A stretch of DNA of 64,000 bases, from the NCBI RefSeq assembly GCF_022179285.1, contig NZ_BPQO01000016.1, forward strand, positions 81,937-145,936, given 5' to 3'. Each line of letters starts with the position of its first letter. The stretch's first letter is position 1. The notes below the pieces were generated by a model. The model saw nothing but the letters and a program-made list of their open reading frames with translations, did no database searches and was not told the DNA's origin. Source of the DNA: Methylobacterium hispanicum (GTDB lineage: Bacteria > Pseudomonadota > Alphaproteobacteria > Rhizobiales > Beijerinckiaceae). A program made the translations under genes and the position numbers. Shown in pieces: positions 7,518 through 16,355 of the stretch.

Positions 7518-9368
7518 TCACGCCGTCCGGCTGACCGGCTTCTCCTTCCCGTCCTTCGCCTCGCGCGCACCTTCCCGCGGCTCGGCGTGCTTGCCCACGG
7601 TCCGGCGGGCCCGGAAGACCGGCCGCGTGTCCGTCTCCTTCCGGCGCAGCATGGCGCGGTACTCGTCCCGCCGCTCGTGGATCGACGCGATGACGAGCCC
7701 CATCGGCACGCCGACATCGACCAGCACCGCTTCCGAGAGCTGGAGCGATGCCTCGATCGTCTCGGGCACCGCGTCGTCCACGCCCAGGTCGTAGAGGGCG
7801 GTAGCGTGGCGGGCGTCGCGGGCGCGGGCGACGATGGTCAGGTCCGGCCGCTCGGAGCGGGCGGCGGCCACCACCGCCTCGACGGCGCGCGGGTTGTCGA
7901 GGGTGACGACGAGGGCGCGGGCCGTGGCGATGTCGCAGCGGCGCAGCAGCTCCGGGTTCGCCGAGTCGCCGAAATAGACCGGGTTGCCGAGACGGCGCTG
8001 CTCGGCGACGCGGGCGGCGTCCGCGTCGAGGGCGAGGTAGGGGATCTTGTGCCGGGCCAGCATCTCGCCGACCTGGCGTCCGACGCGCCCGTAGCCCGCC
8101 ACGATCACCCGGTTCTGCTGGCGGTCCGGCGGCGGCTCGGCCCGCGCCCGGCCGAGCTGGTGCTTCGCGGCCCGCTGCCCGATCCGACGGCCGAGGGCGG
8201 CCAGCCCCGGAATCATGATCATGGTGACGGTGGTGACGATGAGCGCCGCCGCCCCGACCTCCTCGGGCACGAGCCCCGTGGCCACCGCGCCGCCGATCAG
8301 CACGAAGGCGAACTCGCCGCCGGGGCCGAGCAGGAGCGCCGTCTCCAGCGCGACCGGCCGCGCGATCTTGAGCGCGGGCGCGGCCATCAGCACCACCACC
8401 GCCTTGATCAGGAGGAGGGCGAGCGACAGGCCGAGGATCGCGCCCGGCGCCGCGACGAGCTGGGCCGGGTCGAGGTTCATGCCGACCGAGACGAAGAATA
8501 CGCCGAGCAGCAGCCCCTTGAACGGGTCGATCGTCGCCTCGATCGCCCGACGGTACTCGGTCTCGGCCAGAAGAAGCCCCGCCACGAAGGCGCCGAGCGT
8601 CATCGAGAGGCCGCTCGCCGCAGCCGTCAGCGCGGTCGCCACGATGACGAGCAGGCAGGCCGCCATGAACAGCTCGGTCGATTTGGTGCGGGCGACCAGC
8701 TGGAAGAGCGGGCGGAGCGCCAAGCGCCCCGCCACCACGATCAGCACGATCGCCACCGCCGCCTGGGCCAGCGCCAGGGCCAGGGCGCCGCCCATGTTGG
8801 CTCCGTCGCTGCGTCCGAGCACCGCGATGGCGAAGAGCGCGGGGGCGACCGCGAGGTCTTGGAACAGCAGCACCGCGAAGCTTGCCCGGCCGGTCGGCGT
8901 GTTGAGCCGCTTCTGCTCGGCCAGCACCGGCAGGACGACCGCCGTGGAGGAGAGCGCGAGCCCGATGCCGACGATCGCGGCGCCCGCGAGCGGCACCTTC
9001 AGGCCGAACAGGATCGCGCCGATCACCAGCGCGGAGCAGATCACCTGCAGCGAGCCGAGGCCGAAGACCAGCCGGCGCAGCGTGCGCAGGCGCTCCCAGG
9101 ACAGCTCGATCCCGATCATGAACATCAGGAAGATCACGCCGAACTCGGCCAGATGCGCGATCTCGGTCCGGTTGCCGATGGTGAAGAGCGAGACCCAGCC
9201 GTACTGCTCGGACAGCCGGCCGAGGCCGAAGGGCCCGAGCAGGGCGCCCGCGCCGATGAAGCCCAGCACTGGGCTGATCCGCAGGCGATGGAACAGCGGC
9301 ACCACGATCCCCGCCGTGACGAGGAATAGGATCGCCTCCTTGTAGGAGCCGGTATGGACCTCTGGCAT
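7518..9368 (-). CDS. CPA2 monovalent cation:proton antiporter, KefB/KefC type
   Basis: A 616-residue inner-membrane antiporter. Residues 1-400 contain about 12 hydrophobic segments of the Na+/H+ exchanger fold, with the L-G-F-I-G-A-G pore helix near residue 34 and G-G-E-F-A-F near 350. After a cytoplasmic linker, a TrkA-N nucleotide-binding domain begins with V-I-V-A-G-Y-G-R-V-G (glycine motif 425-430). KefB/KefC proteins exchange K+ for H+ and are gated by glutathione adducts; the domain order supports this class. I see no ancillary KefF/KefG gene nearby, and glutathione gating cannot be shown from sequence alone. The ATG at 9368 begins directly before the first hydrophobic segment. The gene is divergent from the unknown membrane operon at 9678. 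Confidence 0.9.
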   Translation of the reverse strand: MPEVHTGSYKEAILFLVTAGIVVPLFHRLRISPVLGFIGAGALLGPFGLGRLSEQYGWVSLFTIGNRTEIAHLAEFGVIFLMFMIGIELSWERLRTLRRLVFGLGSLQVICSALVIGAILFGLKVPLAGAAIVGIGLALSSTAVVLPVLAEQKRLNTPTGRASFAVLLFQDLAVAPALFAIAVLGRSDGANMGGALALALAQAAVAIVLIVVAGRLALRPLFQLVARTKSTELFMAACLLVIVATALTAAASGLSMTLGAFVAGLLLAETEYRRAIEATIDPFKGLLLGVFFVSVGMNLDPAQLVAAPGAILGLSLALLLIKAVVVLMAAPALKIARPVALETALLLGPGGEFAFVLIGGAVATGLVPEEVGAAALIVTTVTMIMIPGLAALGRRIGQRAAKHQLGRARAEPPPDRQQNRVIVAGYGRVGRQVGEMLARHKIPYLALDADAARVAEQRRLGNPVYFGDSANPELLRRCDIATARALVVTLDNPRAVEAVVAAARSERPDLTIVARARDARHATALYDLGVDDAVPETIEASLQLSEAVLVDVGVPMGLVIASIHERRDEYRAMLRRKETDTRPVFRARRTVGKHAEPREGAREAKDGKEKPVSRTA

Positions 9369-9677
9369 GGCGCTCCGGTTCCGGCCCCGCGTCCGGTCGT
9401 CGTTCGGCCGGGATCATGGGCGGACCCTCGGGCAACCGCAATCCGGCCCGGTCCCGGCGGGGCGCCCTCGAGCGCATCCCACGGATGGGGCGTGGGGACA
9501 ACCCAGGCAGGCCGCTTGCCTGCCCCACGCCCGGGTGAGGCATATGGGTCACCGCACGGCTCTTTCGGTGGATCCCCCGGCCGCGGCGCAAAATCGGCAC
9601 ATTATGCGCATACCGCGGCCGGTTAACGAACGGTAAAGCTCCAGCCCTCGACGCCTCGTCCGAGCCCCGGGAACCCC
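9369..9677. other. Divergent intergenic region with nested hairpin and candidate CtrA box
   Basis: No gene is seen in these 309 bases. A nested hairpin has GGGCGTGGGG at 9488-9497 pairing with CCCCACGCCC at 9523-9532, and inside it CAGGCA pairs with TGCCTG (9504-9509 and 9517-9522). A candidate CtrA box lies at 9623-9637, about 40 bases before the next start codon. Confidence 0.5.
9623..9637 (+). promoter_or_regulatory. Candidate CtrA box (TTAA-N7-TAAA)
   Basis: TTAA at 9623-9626, seven bases, then TAAA at 9634-9637: one mismatch from the CtrA consensus TTAA-N7-TTAA. It stands out as an AT-rich island in 70% GC DNA, 40 bases upstream of the membrane operon start. The match is short, so this is a candidate only. 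Confidence 0.4.
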
Positions 9678-10895
9678 ATGTCGAAGACACCTCCGAGCCG
9701 GGACGTCCAGCGCGAGCGGCGCGCCTGGTCACTCGAGTCCCAGCGGTGGAAGCACGAGCGCGACGTCGAGAAGGGCTACCGGATCAAGTGGGGCTACGTC
9801 GCGATCGCCTACCTCGTCGAGTTCATGGTGATCGGCGCCTCGCTCGCGGGCGCGTGGCTGTTCGCGGGCGTCTACAGCGACGGGGACTGGCACGCCTTCT
9901 ACTTCATGCTGCTGGCGCCGCTGGTCTACGCGGCGGTCGAGCTCTGCCGCGTGCCGCTCGGCATCCTGGCCCGCACGCAGCGCTCCTGGTTCGTGCGGGG
10001 GCTGGCCATCGTCGGCATCATCTTCGCGGCGGGCGTGACCACGAAGTCGGTCTCGCAGCTCGGCGAGATGATGTTCCATCCCCGCCTGATGGAGGCCGCC
10101 CGCACCAAGACCGCACTGAAGGACGCGCAGGCCGACCGCGACAGCCTCGACAACCGGATCGGCGCGGCAGACGCGCGGGTGCAGCAGTACACGACGGAGC
10201 TCGACCAGATCGAGCGGCGCTCGACCGAGAACGCCGCGCAGCTCGCGAGCCTGCCGGCCCAGCGCTGCGAGAAGGTGTTCGGCACCAACAGCCGCGGCGT
10301 GCGCTACCAGAACCTGAAATGCGTCACCGACCCGCGCACCCAGACGCTCGCGGCGAGCGTGGCCAAGGCCGGCACCGACCGCGCCGCGCTGACCAAGGAG
10401 CTGGAGGAGGCCCGCAAGGCGCGCGCCGCCCTCGACCGCGGCCAGGCCGACCGGCGCGTGGCCGACGCCGAGCAGGCCTACCGCACCGCGGTCAACCGCT
10501 CGCAGCTGCACTCCTTCACCGCGATGGTCTACGGCGTCGATCCGATCGACGTGACGGACGCGCAGGTCCACGCCTTCCTGCGCATCTTCGTGTTCGTGCC
10601 CGCGCTCTGCGCCGCCTTCGCCTCGACGATCCTCGCCCTGTCGGCGGTCTCGGTGCGCAAGACCTTCATGGACGAGGACGACCTCGGCGCGACGATCGAC
10701 CCGGCCGCGAGCCCCTACCTGATCGAGCAGCTCACCGAGGGCCTGCGCCAGGAGATCGGGCTGGTGCAGGCCCGGCCGCAGCGTGAGGCGCCCTCCGGAG
10801 CCGTGATCCCGCTCGACCGGCGCCAGCCCACCCAATCGGGGGCGCAAGGCCCCGCTCAGACTCCCGTCACCGCCAGCGCCGGAGCCGGTGCATGA
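9678..10895 (+). CDS. Unknown polytopic membrane protein with long coiled coil (DUF4407-like architecture)
   Basis: A 405-residue protein. A charged cytoplasmic N-terminus (1-38) precedes three hydrophobic segments near 39-60, 73-93 and 106-125. A long Ala/Glu/Arg-rich coiled coil spans about 140-290, interrupted by a small Cys-containing loop (Q-R-C-E-K-V-F and L-K-C-V-T-D, a possible disulfide). A fourth hydrophobic segment lies near 303-325 and is followed by a Pro/Gln-rich cytoplasmic tail. This resembles DUF4407-type proteins, but I cannot confirm membership. The start has a weak ribosome site. Its stop overlaps the next start (ATGA), so the two genes form a translationally coupled operon. 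Function unknown; a mechanosensing or envelope-scaffold role would be speculation. Confidence 0.75.
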   Translation: MSKTPPSRDVQRERRAWSLESQRWKHERDVEKGYRIKWGYVAIAYLVEFMVIGASLAGAWLFAGVYSDGDWHAFYFMLLAPLVYAAVELCRVPLGILARTQRSWFVRGLAIVGIIFAAGVTTKSVSQLGEMMFHPRLMEAARTKTALKDAQADRDSLDNRIGAADARVQQYTTELDQIERRSTENAAQLASLPAQRCEKVFGTNSRGVRYQNLKCVTDPRTQTLAASVAKAGTDRAALTKELEEARKARAALDRGQADRRVADAEQAYRTAVNRSQLHSFTAMVYGVDPIDVTDAQVHAFLRIFVFVPALCAAFASTILALSAVSVRKTFMDEDDLGATIDPAASPYLIEQLTEGLRQEIGLVQARPQREAPSGAVIPLDRRQPTQSGAQGPAQTPVTASAGAGA

Positions 10896-11539
10896 CCATC
10901 CACGCCGCGGGCACCCCCGAGAACATCGTGCTCGCCCAGCACGTCAACGGCCGCTTGCGGGCGGAGGCCCGCATCGTGGCGGCGCGCGCCTTCCTGTTCC
11001 GGGCGGCGGGCGCGGGGATCTTCGCGGCGCTCGCCGGCATCGGCGTCGGCGCGGGCGCCTACGGCTGGGCCTATCTCAGCCAGTACGAGTCGGCCGCCGA
11101 GCGCATCGCCCAGGCCATGCAGGCCGCCCTCGCGGACGTGACGATCAAGACCAAGGGCGAGGTCACGCTGACCGACAACGTGCTGAAGCTCGACCAGCCC
11201 GTGGCGGCCCCGCCCCAGACGCGGCCGGACATCGCCCAGGTGGTGGCCGCCCAGGCCAAGGGCGAGGACGGCAACGCGGCCGTGCGCACCACCTTCACGG
11301 TATTCAAGGCGGTGCCCTATCTCGACGGCAACATCGTCACCGGCTGGCAGTTCAAGGGCGACGAGAAGGTGCCGGAGTCGCAGTACTGCTACTTCTCCCA
11401 TCCGCAGAAGTTCGGCAGCGACGTGCTGACCCAGGTCAACATCGCCATCAACGGGCAGGTGGCGCCGCAGACGAGTTCGCAGCTCAACCTGCAGCAGCTC
11501 TCGAAGAGCTGCATCTGGTTCGATCCGAAGAAGGTCTGA
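10892..11539 (+). CDS. Unknown single-pass membrane protein, partner of the upstream gene
   Basis: A 215-residue protein whose ATG overlaps the upstream stop codon by four bases. Residues 1-30 are cytoplasmic and basic, a single transmembrane helix spans about 33-57 (Gly/Ala-rich), and the remaining 150 residues are probably periplasmic. The periplasmic part has two Cys residues (S-Q-Y-C-Y-F and K-S-C-I-W-F), which could form a disulfide, and a beta-rich pattern. No recognised domain. Tight coupling suggests that it forms a complex with the four-helix coiled-coil protein encoded upstream. The family is unassigned. Confidence 0.72.
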   Translation: MTIHAAGTPENIVLAQHVNGRLRAEARIVAARAFLFRAAGAGIFAALAGIGVGAGAYGWAYLSQYESAAERIAQAMQAALADVTIKTKGEVTLTDNVLKLDQPVAAPPQTRPDIAQVVAAQAKGEDGNAAVRTTFTVFKAVPYLDGNIVTGWQFKGDEKVPESQYCYFSHPQKFGSDVLTQVNIAINGQVAPQTSSQLNLQQLSKSCIWFDPKKV

Positions 11540-11666
11540 CGCGGGCCGGGCGCGGCGGCATCGACGCGACGCGCGGCCGCGCATCCCGGGCAGGACCGGC
11601 TCTCCGATCCCGGGGTCTCGCGGACGTCCGGCCGTACGGCGACCCTGAAGGGCCGAATGCTGCATG

Positions 11667-11685
11667 TTGAGGATTTGTTAACCAT
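11667..11685 (+). promoter_or_regulatory. Candidate CtrA box upstream of a small membrane protein gene
   Basis: TTGA at 11667-11670, seven bases, then TTAACCAT at 11678-11685. The second half is the full CtrA half-site TTAACCAT, and the spacing fits TTAA-N7-TTAA. It lies about 55 bases before the 45-codon gene at 11739 in an AT-rich patch. It is the best of the three CtrA-like sites seen here. Confidence 0.5.
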
Positions 11686-11738
11686 AAACCGCAGAGGATC
11701 GTCTCTATTGACCGCTCAACGCGGCTTTGGGGGTGGGG

Positions 11739-11876
11739 ATGATCATTGTTGTGGCCCTCGTCGGCATGCCGGTCGCGCTGATGGCGGTGACGCTCGCGGC
11801 CGACGCGATGCTGAAAGCCCATCCGAGCAAGGACGACCTCTGGCGACTTCCCAAGGTGTCGTCCCTGCGCGCGTGA
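11739..11876 (+). CDS. Small single-pass membrane protein, 45 residues
   Basis: A short open frame starting at an ATG behind a G-rich ribosome site (GGGGGTGGGG) and ending at TGA 11874-11876. Residues 2-24 form one hydrophobic helix (M-I-I-V-V-A-L-V-G-M-P-V-A-L); the tail is charged, with K-D-D-L-W-R. Codon choice is GC3-rich like the neighbours, and the best CtrA-like box of the window sits upstream, which supports a real gene. Function unknown. The longer overlapping frame from 11657 gives a non-protein-like sequence. Confidence 0.55.
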   Translation: MIIVVALVGMPVALMAVTLAADAMLKAHPSKDDLWRLPKVSSLRA

Positions 11877-11966
11877 CCCCTCACCCCCGAGACGGTACAG
11901 CGCTTGCTCCCGGCCCACGCGCCGCCTAACTCGAAGGCGGACGACCAGAGCAGCAGGGACAGCCGG

Positions 11967-12818
<852 letters not shown>

Positions 12819-12884
12819 ACCCTCGCATTCGCGAGACCTCGGCCCAGATAGGGGGCCGGACGCGGGGGCGACCGGAGCCAGACC

Positions 12885-13865
12885 ATGAAGACGAAGAAGC
12901 TCGGCCTCACCGGCCTCGACGTGTCGCCGCTCTGCCTCGGCTGCATGACCTACGGCGTGCCGGAGCGCGGGCCTCATCCCTGGACCATGCCGGAGGCCGA
13001 GAGCCGGCCGCTGCTGCGCCGCGCGCTCGACCTCGGGATCAACTTCCTCGACACGGCGAACTACTACTCGGACGGCACCTCCGAGGAGATCGTCGGGCGC
13101 GCGCTGAAGGACTTCGCCCGCCGCGACGACATCGTGCTCGCCACGAAGGTCTTCTACCCGCTCACCGACGCGCCGAACGCGGGCGGCCTCTCGCGCAAGG
13201 CGATCTTCCAGGCGATCGACGCCTCGCTGAAGCGGCTCGGCACCGACTACGTCGATCTCTACCAGATCCACCGCTGGGATTACGGCACGCCGATCGAGGT
13301 GACGCTGGAGGCGCTGCACGACGTCGTGAAGGCCGGCAAGGCGCGCGCCATCGGCGCCTCCTCGATGTACGCCTGGCAGTTCGCCAAGGCGCAGTACACC
13401 GCCGACCGCCACGGCTGGACGCGCTTCGCGACCATGCAGAACCACCTCAACCTGCTCCACCGCGAGGAGGAGCGCGAGATGATCCCGTTCTGCGTCGATC
13501 AGGGCGTGGCGCTGCTCCCCTGGAGCCCGCTCGCCCGCGGCCGGCTCACCCGCGACTGGGACGCGGCCTCCGCCCGGCAGGAGACCGACGAGGTCGGCAA
13601 GAACCTCTACGACGCCACCGCGGAGGCCGACCGAAAGGTGGTCGAGGCGGTGGCGCGCGTCGCCGAGGCCCGCGGCGTGCCCCGCGCGCAGGTTGCGCTG
13701 GCCTGGGTGCTGGCGCAGCCGAACGTCGCCGCCCCGATCGTCGGCGCCTCCAAGCCGCAGCATCTCGACGACGCGGTCGCGGCCCTCGACCTCCGGCTCA
13801 CGCCCGAGGAGATCGCGACGCTCGAAGGTCCTTACGTCCCGCACGCCATCGTAGGTTTTCGCTGA
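12885..13865 (+). CDS. Aldo/keto reductase
   Basis: A 326-residue NADPH-dependent oxidoreductase of the (beta/alpha)8 AKR fold. The tetrad is visible: Asp56 in F-L-D-T-A-N-Y-Y, Tyr60 or Tyr61 after it, Lys88 in V-L-A-T-K-V-F and His128 in Y-Q-I-H-R-W-D. The C-terminal P-I-V-G-A-S-K motif binds the cofactor phosphate. Length matches the YajO/YhdN-like subgroup, which reduces aldehydes and ketones; the physiological substrate is not evident. The stop overlaps the start of sixA (TGATG), implying co-expression. Confidence 0.92.
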   Translation: MKTKKLGLTGLDVSPLCLGCMTYGVPERGPHPWTMPEAESRPLLRRALDLGINFLDTANYYSDGTSEEIVGRALKDFARRDDIVLATKVFYPLTDAPNAGGLSRKAIFQAIDASLKRLGTDYVDLYQIHRWDYGTPIEVTLEALHDVVKAGKARAIGASSMYAWQFAKAQYTADRHGWTRFATMQNHLNLLHREEEREMIPFCVDQGVALLPWSPLARGRLTRDWDAASARQETDEVGKNLYDATAEADRKVVEAVARVAEARGVPRAQVALAWVLAQPNVAAPIVGASKPQHLDDAVAALDLRLTPEEIATLEGPYVPHAIVGFR

Positions 13866-14389
13866 TGCGCCGCCTGATCCTCCTGCGCCACGCCAAGTCC
13901 GATCGGCCGCCGGGCGTGGCCGACCGCGACCGGCCGCTCAACCCGCGCGGCCGGCAGGCCGCCCCGCGGATGGGCGCCTACATCGCGGAAGCGGGGCTGC
14001 GCCCGGACCATGTGCTGGTCTCGCCCGCCCGGCGCACCCTGGAGACCTGGGACGCCGTGCGGGGGCCCCTCGACGGCAATCCGGGCGAGACCGTTCCGGC
14101 GCTCTACGAAGCCGGCGCGGCGCAGATCCTCGAGGTCGTGCGCGGCGCGCCCGACAACGCCGGCACGCTCCTCGTCGTCGGCCACAATCCGGGCCTGCAG
14201 GATTTCGCCACGGAGGCCGTCGGCAGCGGATCGAAGGCCGACCGGCGCCGCCTCGCCACGCAATTCCCCACGGCGGCCCTCGCGGTGATCGATTTCGAGG
14301 TCGGCGGGTGGGACGAGGTCGCCTCCGGGACGGGGCGGCTCGAACGCTTCGTCAAGCCGAAGGATCTCGGCGACGACGACGAGGACTGA
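13865..14389 (+). CDS. sixA: SixA-type phosphohistidine phosphatase
   Basis: A 174-residue histidine phosphatase of the branch-1 family. The catalytic R-H-A-K-S motif is at residues 8-12 (His9 nucleophile), and the second conserved His sits in V-V-G-H-N-P. SixA in E. coli dephosphorylates the HPt domain of ArcB or the phosphotransferase protein NPr, so it acts in phosphorelay control. An orphan HPt protein is encoded about 9 kb away. The ATG overlaps the aldo/keto reductase stop. Specificity for phosphohistidine is inferred from similarity. Confidence 0.85.
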   Translation: MRRLILLRHAKSDRPPGVADRDRPLNPRGRQAAPRMGAYIAEAGLRPDHVLVSPARRTLETWDAVRGPLDGNPGETVPALYEAGAAQILEVVRGAPDNAGTLLVVGHNPGLQDFATEAVGSGSKADRRRLATQFPTAALAVIDFEVGGWDEVASGTGRLERFVKPKDLGDDDED

Positions 14390-14403
14390 CACCGCCTCCG
14401 TTC

Positions 14404-14462
14404 GATCGCCGCGAAGGCGATCGGATCCCCCCTCTCCCCGCCGTGCCGGGAGAGGGGGATCC
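14404..14462. terminator. Two strong hairpins between convergent genes
   Basis: A GATCGCC/GGCGATC hairpin (14404-14422) is followed by a nearly perfect 15-bp stem from GGATCCCCC... to ...GGGGGATCC (14423-14462). It lies directly after sixA, facing the convergent hydrolase gene. No T-tract follows, so it may be a processed or bidirectional terminator. Confidence 0.6.
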
Positions 14463-14496
14463 TCGGTACGCGAAAGAGATCGACCCGGTGCACCGT

Positions 14497-14540
14497 GGGC
14501 CGGATCATGGGCCGGATCATGGGTCGGATCATGGGTCGGC
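14497..14540. repeat. 12-bp tandem repeat, about 3.6 copies
   Basis: The unit GGGCCGGATCAT repeats at 14497, 14509 and, with one change (GGGTCGGATCAT), at 14521, then a partial copy. It is non-coding, just downstream of the hydrolase stop. It is one of three 12-bp tandem arrays in the window. Confidence 0.85.
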
Positions 14541-14563
14541 CCGCAAGCGGTTGCCCGCGGGTC

Positions 14564-15631
14564 CTATCCCTCCACCGGGGCCACCCGCCTTGCCTCGCCC
14601 TCCACCCGAGGCACGGGGCTCCCCGGCACGAAAGCGTCGAAGGCGGCCCAGAAATCCTCCCGGATCGGGTCGCGCTCGTGCAGGATCTCGTGGCGCGCGT
14701 CCGGCAGGACCAGGATCGTGCCGGCCTTGAGCCGGGCGGCGAAGCGCTCGGTCGCCGGCGTGCCGCAGACCGGGTCGGCACCCGCTCCGAGGATCAGGGT
14801 CGGCGTCGCGATGCGCGCCGGCAGCCGCGGGTCGCGCAGGCGCGCCATGGCCCGGAAGGCGCCCGCGAGCCACGCCACCGTCGGATCGCCCACCGCTCCC
14901 GCACCGACCGCCCGCGCCGCGGCGGCGTTTCGGGCGTAGCGGGCGGGATCGCGCGAGAGCCGGTTGCCCGGATAGGGCATCGTGGCGATCGAGGCGCCGG
15001 GATCGTGCGGGACGTAGCGACGGCCGCGCAGCCGATGTCCCAGGCCGAGCAGTGCTCCGACGCCCGGCACGTGCGACAGCCGGGGCACGAAGGCGCGACC
15101 GAGGCGCAACGCCTGGAGCGAGCGCGCCACCGCCGAGGCCGCCGCCGGCCACGCGACCATGCGGATCGAGAGCATCGGCGCCACGGTGACGATGCGGCCG
15201 AAGGGCAGCCAGCCCTCCGCCGCGCCCGTGAGGGCGACGCAGCCGCCCATCGAGTGGGCGAGGCAGTGGTAGGGCTCGGGCATGAGCGGCACGAGCACGC
15301 TCTCCTCGATCGCCTTGAGGTCGAGACGGTAATCGTCGAAGCGCGCCACGTGACCTTTACGCGGATCGTCGACCTGCCGGCCGGATTCGCCCTGGCCGCG
15401 CCAATCGAAGGCGACCACGCCGAAGCCCCGCGCGATCAGCTCGCGGATCACCTCGTAGTATTTCTCGATGAACTCGGCCCGCCCCTGCAGCAGGCAGACC
15501 GTCCCCCTGCCGCGCCGGGCCGGCGCCCGCCAGTAGGCCGCCCGCAGGGTCAGGCCGTCCCGCGTGCGCACGCCGATCAGCGTGCCGCCCGGCGGGACCG
15601 GGTTGTCGGGCGTCGAATCGAGGGTCAGCAT
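14564..15631 (-). CDS. Alpha/beta hydrolase, lysophospholipase-like
   Basis: A 355-residue hydrolase of the serine aminopeptidase S33/monoglyceride lipase group. The oxyanion region L-L-Q-G-R-A-E-F-I-E-K-Y lies near residue 50, the nucleophile elbow is H-S-M-G-G, and D-P-V and D-A-R-H-E carry the expected Asp and His. It probably cleaves lysophospholipids or monoacylglycerols, and no signal peptide is seen. I start at the ATG 15631, since residues upstream in the same frame (from 15763) read through the hsp20 promoter and look non-coding. It is divergent from hsp20. Confidence 0.86.
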   Translation of the reverse strand: MLTLDSTPDNPVPPGGTLIGVRTRDGLTLRAAYWRAPARRGRGTVCLLQGRAEFIEKYYEVIRELIARGFGVVAFDWRGQGESGRQVDDPRKGHVARFDDYRLDLKAIEESVLVPLMPEPYHCLAHSMGGCVALTGAAEGWLPFGRIVTVAPMLSIRMVAWPAAASAVARSLQALRLGRAFVPRLSHVPGVGALLGLGHRLRGRRYVPHDPGASIATMPYPGNRLSRDPARYARNAAAARAVGAGAVGDPTVAWLAGAFRAMARLRDPRLPARIATPTLILGAGADPVCGTPATERFAARLKAGTILVLPDARHEILHERDPIREDFWAAFDAFVPGSPVPRVEGEARRVAPVEG

Positions 15632-15701
15632 CGGCGGATCCGGCTCTTGGGAGAGGATGCGAAAAAATTGCCGCGCGGTGGCATCGAGCGGTCTTGCGGG
15701 C

Positions 15702-15730
15702 CTTGAAGGCAGATCGGGCCGCTCCGATAT
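15702..15730 (+). promoter_or_regulatory. RpoH (sigma-32)-like promoter of hsp20
   Basis: CTTGAA begins at 15702; 18 bases after CTTG comes CCGATAT at 15724-15730. Spacing and sequence resemble alphaproteobacterial RpoH promoters (CTTG-N17/18-CYTATNT). The implied start of transcription, about 15735-15738, coincides with the first hairpin of the ROSE-like leader. Confidence 0.65.
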
Positions 15731-15732
15731 CC

Positions 15733-15828
15733 TTGTCGTGCCGGCCAGGCGGCGGCACGACAACGGTCCGGCCCTCGGGCGGACCCTCTTGAATGCAGAG
15801 AAGCATGTTGCTCCACGGAGGATATGTT
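15733..15828 (+). promoter_or_regulatory. ROSE-type RNA thermometer in the hsp20 leader
   Basis: Three hairpins in order. A perfect 10-bp stem TTGTCGTGCC/GGCACGACAA spans 15733-15763, and GGTCCG/CGGACC spans 15765-15785. The last hairpin (15808-15823) puts TTGCTC opposite GAGGAT around the loop CACG, masking the GGAGG ribosome site. It contains the G opposite G (15810/15821) and flanking U-A and U-U pairs described for the Bradyrhizobium ROSE element. Known function: melting on heat exposes the ribosome site. Identification rests on structure and position before an Hsp20 gene. Confidence 0.8.
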
Positions 15829-16296
15829 ATGCGTCAGTTCGATCTTGCTCCCCTCTACCGCTCCACCGTCGGCTTCGACCGGCTGTTCTCGGCCCTCGAC
15901 CAGTTCGTCAGCGCCGACAGCGTCCCGAGCTACCCGCCCTACAACATCGAGCGCACCGGCGAGAACGCGTACCGGATCACGGTCGCGGTCGCCGGCTTCA
16001 CCGAGGCCGATCTGTCGATCGAGGTCAAGGAGAACGCGCTGACCCTGAAGGGCGAGCGCAAGGGCGACACCGCCCGCCGGGTGGAAGTGCTGCACCAGGG
16101 CATCGCCGCCCGCGGCTTCGAGCGCCGGTTCCAGCTCGCCGACTACGTCCAGGTGACGGGCGCGGCGCTGGAGAACGGCCTCCTCCACATCGATCTCGTC
16201 CGCGAGATCCCCGAGGCGAAGAAGCCGCGCCAGATCCAGATCGCCACCGGCCAGAAGACCGCGGCGATCGAGGGCGAGGTGCAGCAGGCGGCCTGA
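15829..16296 (+). CDS. Small heat-shock protein, Hsp20/IbpA family
   Basis: A 155-residue alpha-crystallin-domain chaperone. The short N-terminal arm (F-D-L-A-P-L-Y-R-S-T-V-G-F-D-R-L) is typical of the alphaproteobacterial class A group. The crystallin domain spans about 35-130 and the end carries the I-x-I-like motif (R-Q-I-Q-I-A). It holds unfolding proteins for refolding by the DnaK system. I choose the ATG at 15829 because GGAGG precedes it by 6 bases and lies in the ROSE hairpin; the upstream in-frame ATG at 15793 is inside the leader. Predicted control is a heat-shock promoter plus RNA thermometer. Confidence 0.93.
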   Translation: MRQFDLAPLYRSTVGFDRLFSALDQFVSADSVPSYPPYNIERTGENAYRITVAVAGFTEADLSIEVKENALTLKGERKGDTARRVEVLHQGIAARGFERRFQLADYVQVTGAALENGLLHIDLVREIPEAKKPRQIQIATGQKTAAIEGEVQQAA

Positions 16297-16319
16297 GCCG
16301 CCGGCACCGCGTGAGGGAG

Positions 16320-16342
16320 CGCCCCGGCCACCGGCCGGGGCG
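16320..16342 (+). terminator. Terminator hairpin after hsp20
   Basis: A perfect 10-bp stem CGCCCCGGCC/GGCCGGGGCG with a 3-base loop, followed by TTCTCG. It lies between hsp20 and the convergent gene ending at 16356, so it can serve both. Confidence 0.7.
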
Positions 16343-16355
16343 TTCTCGTGCGCGC

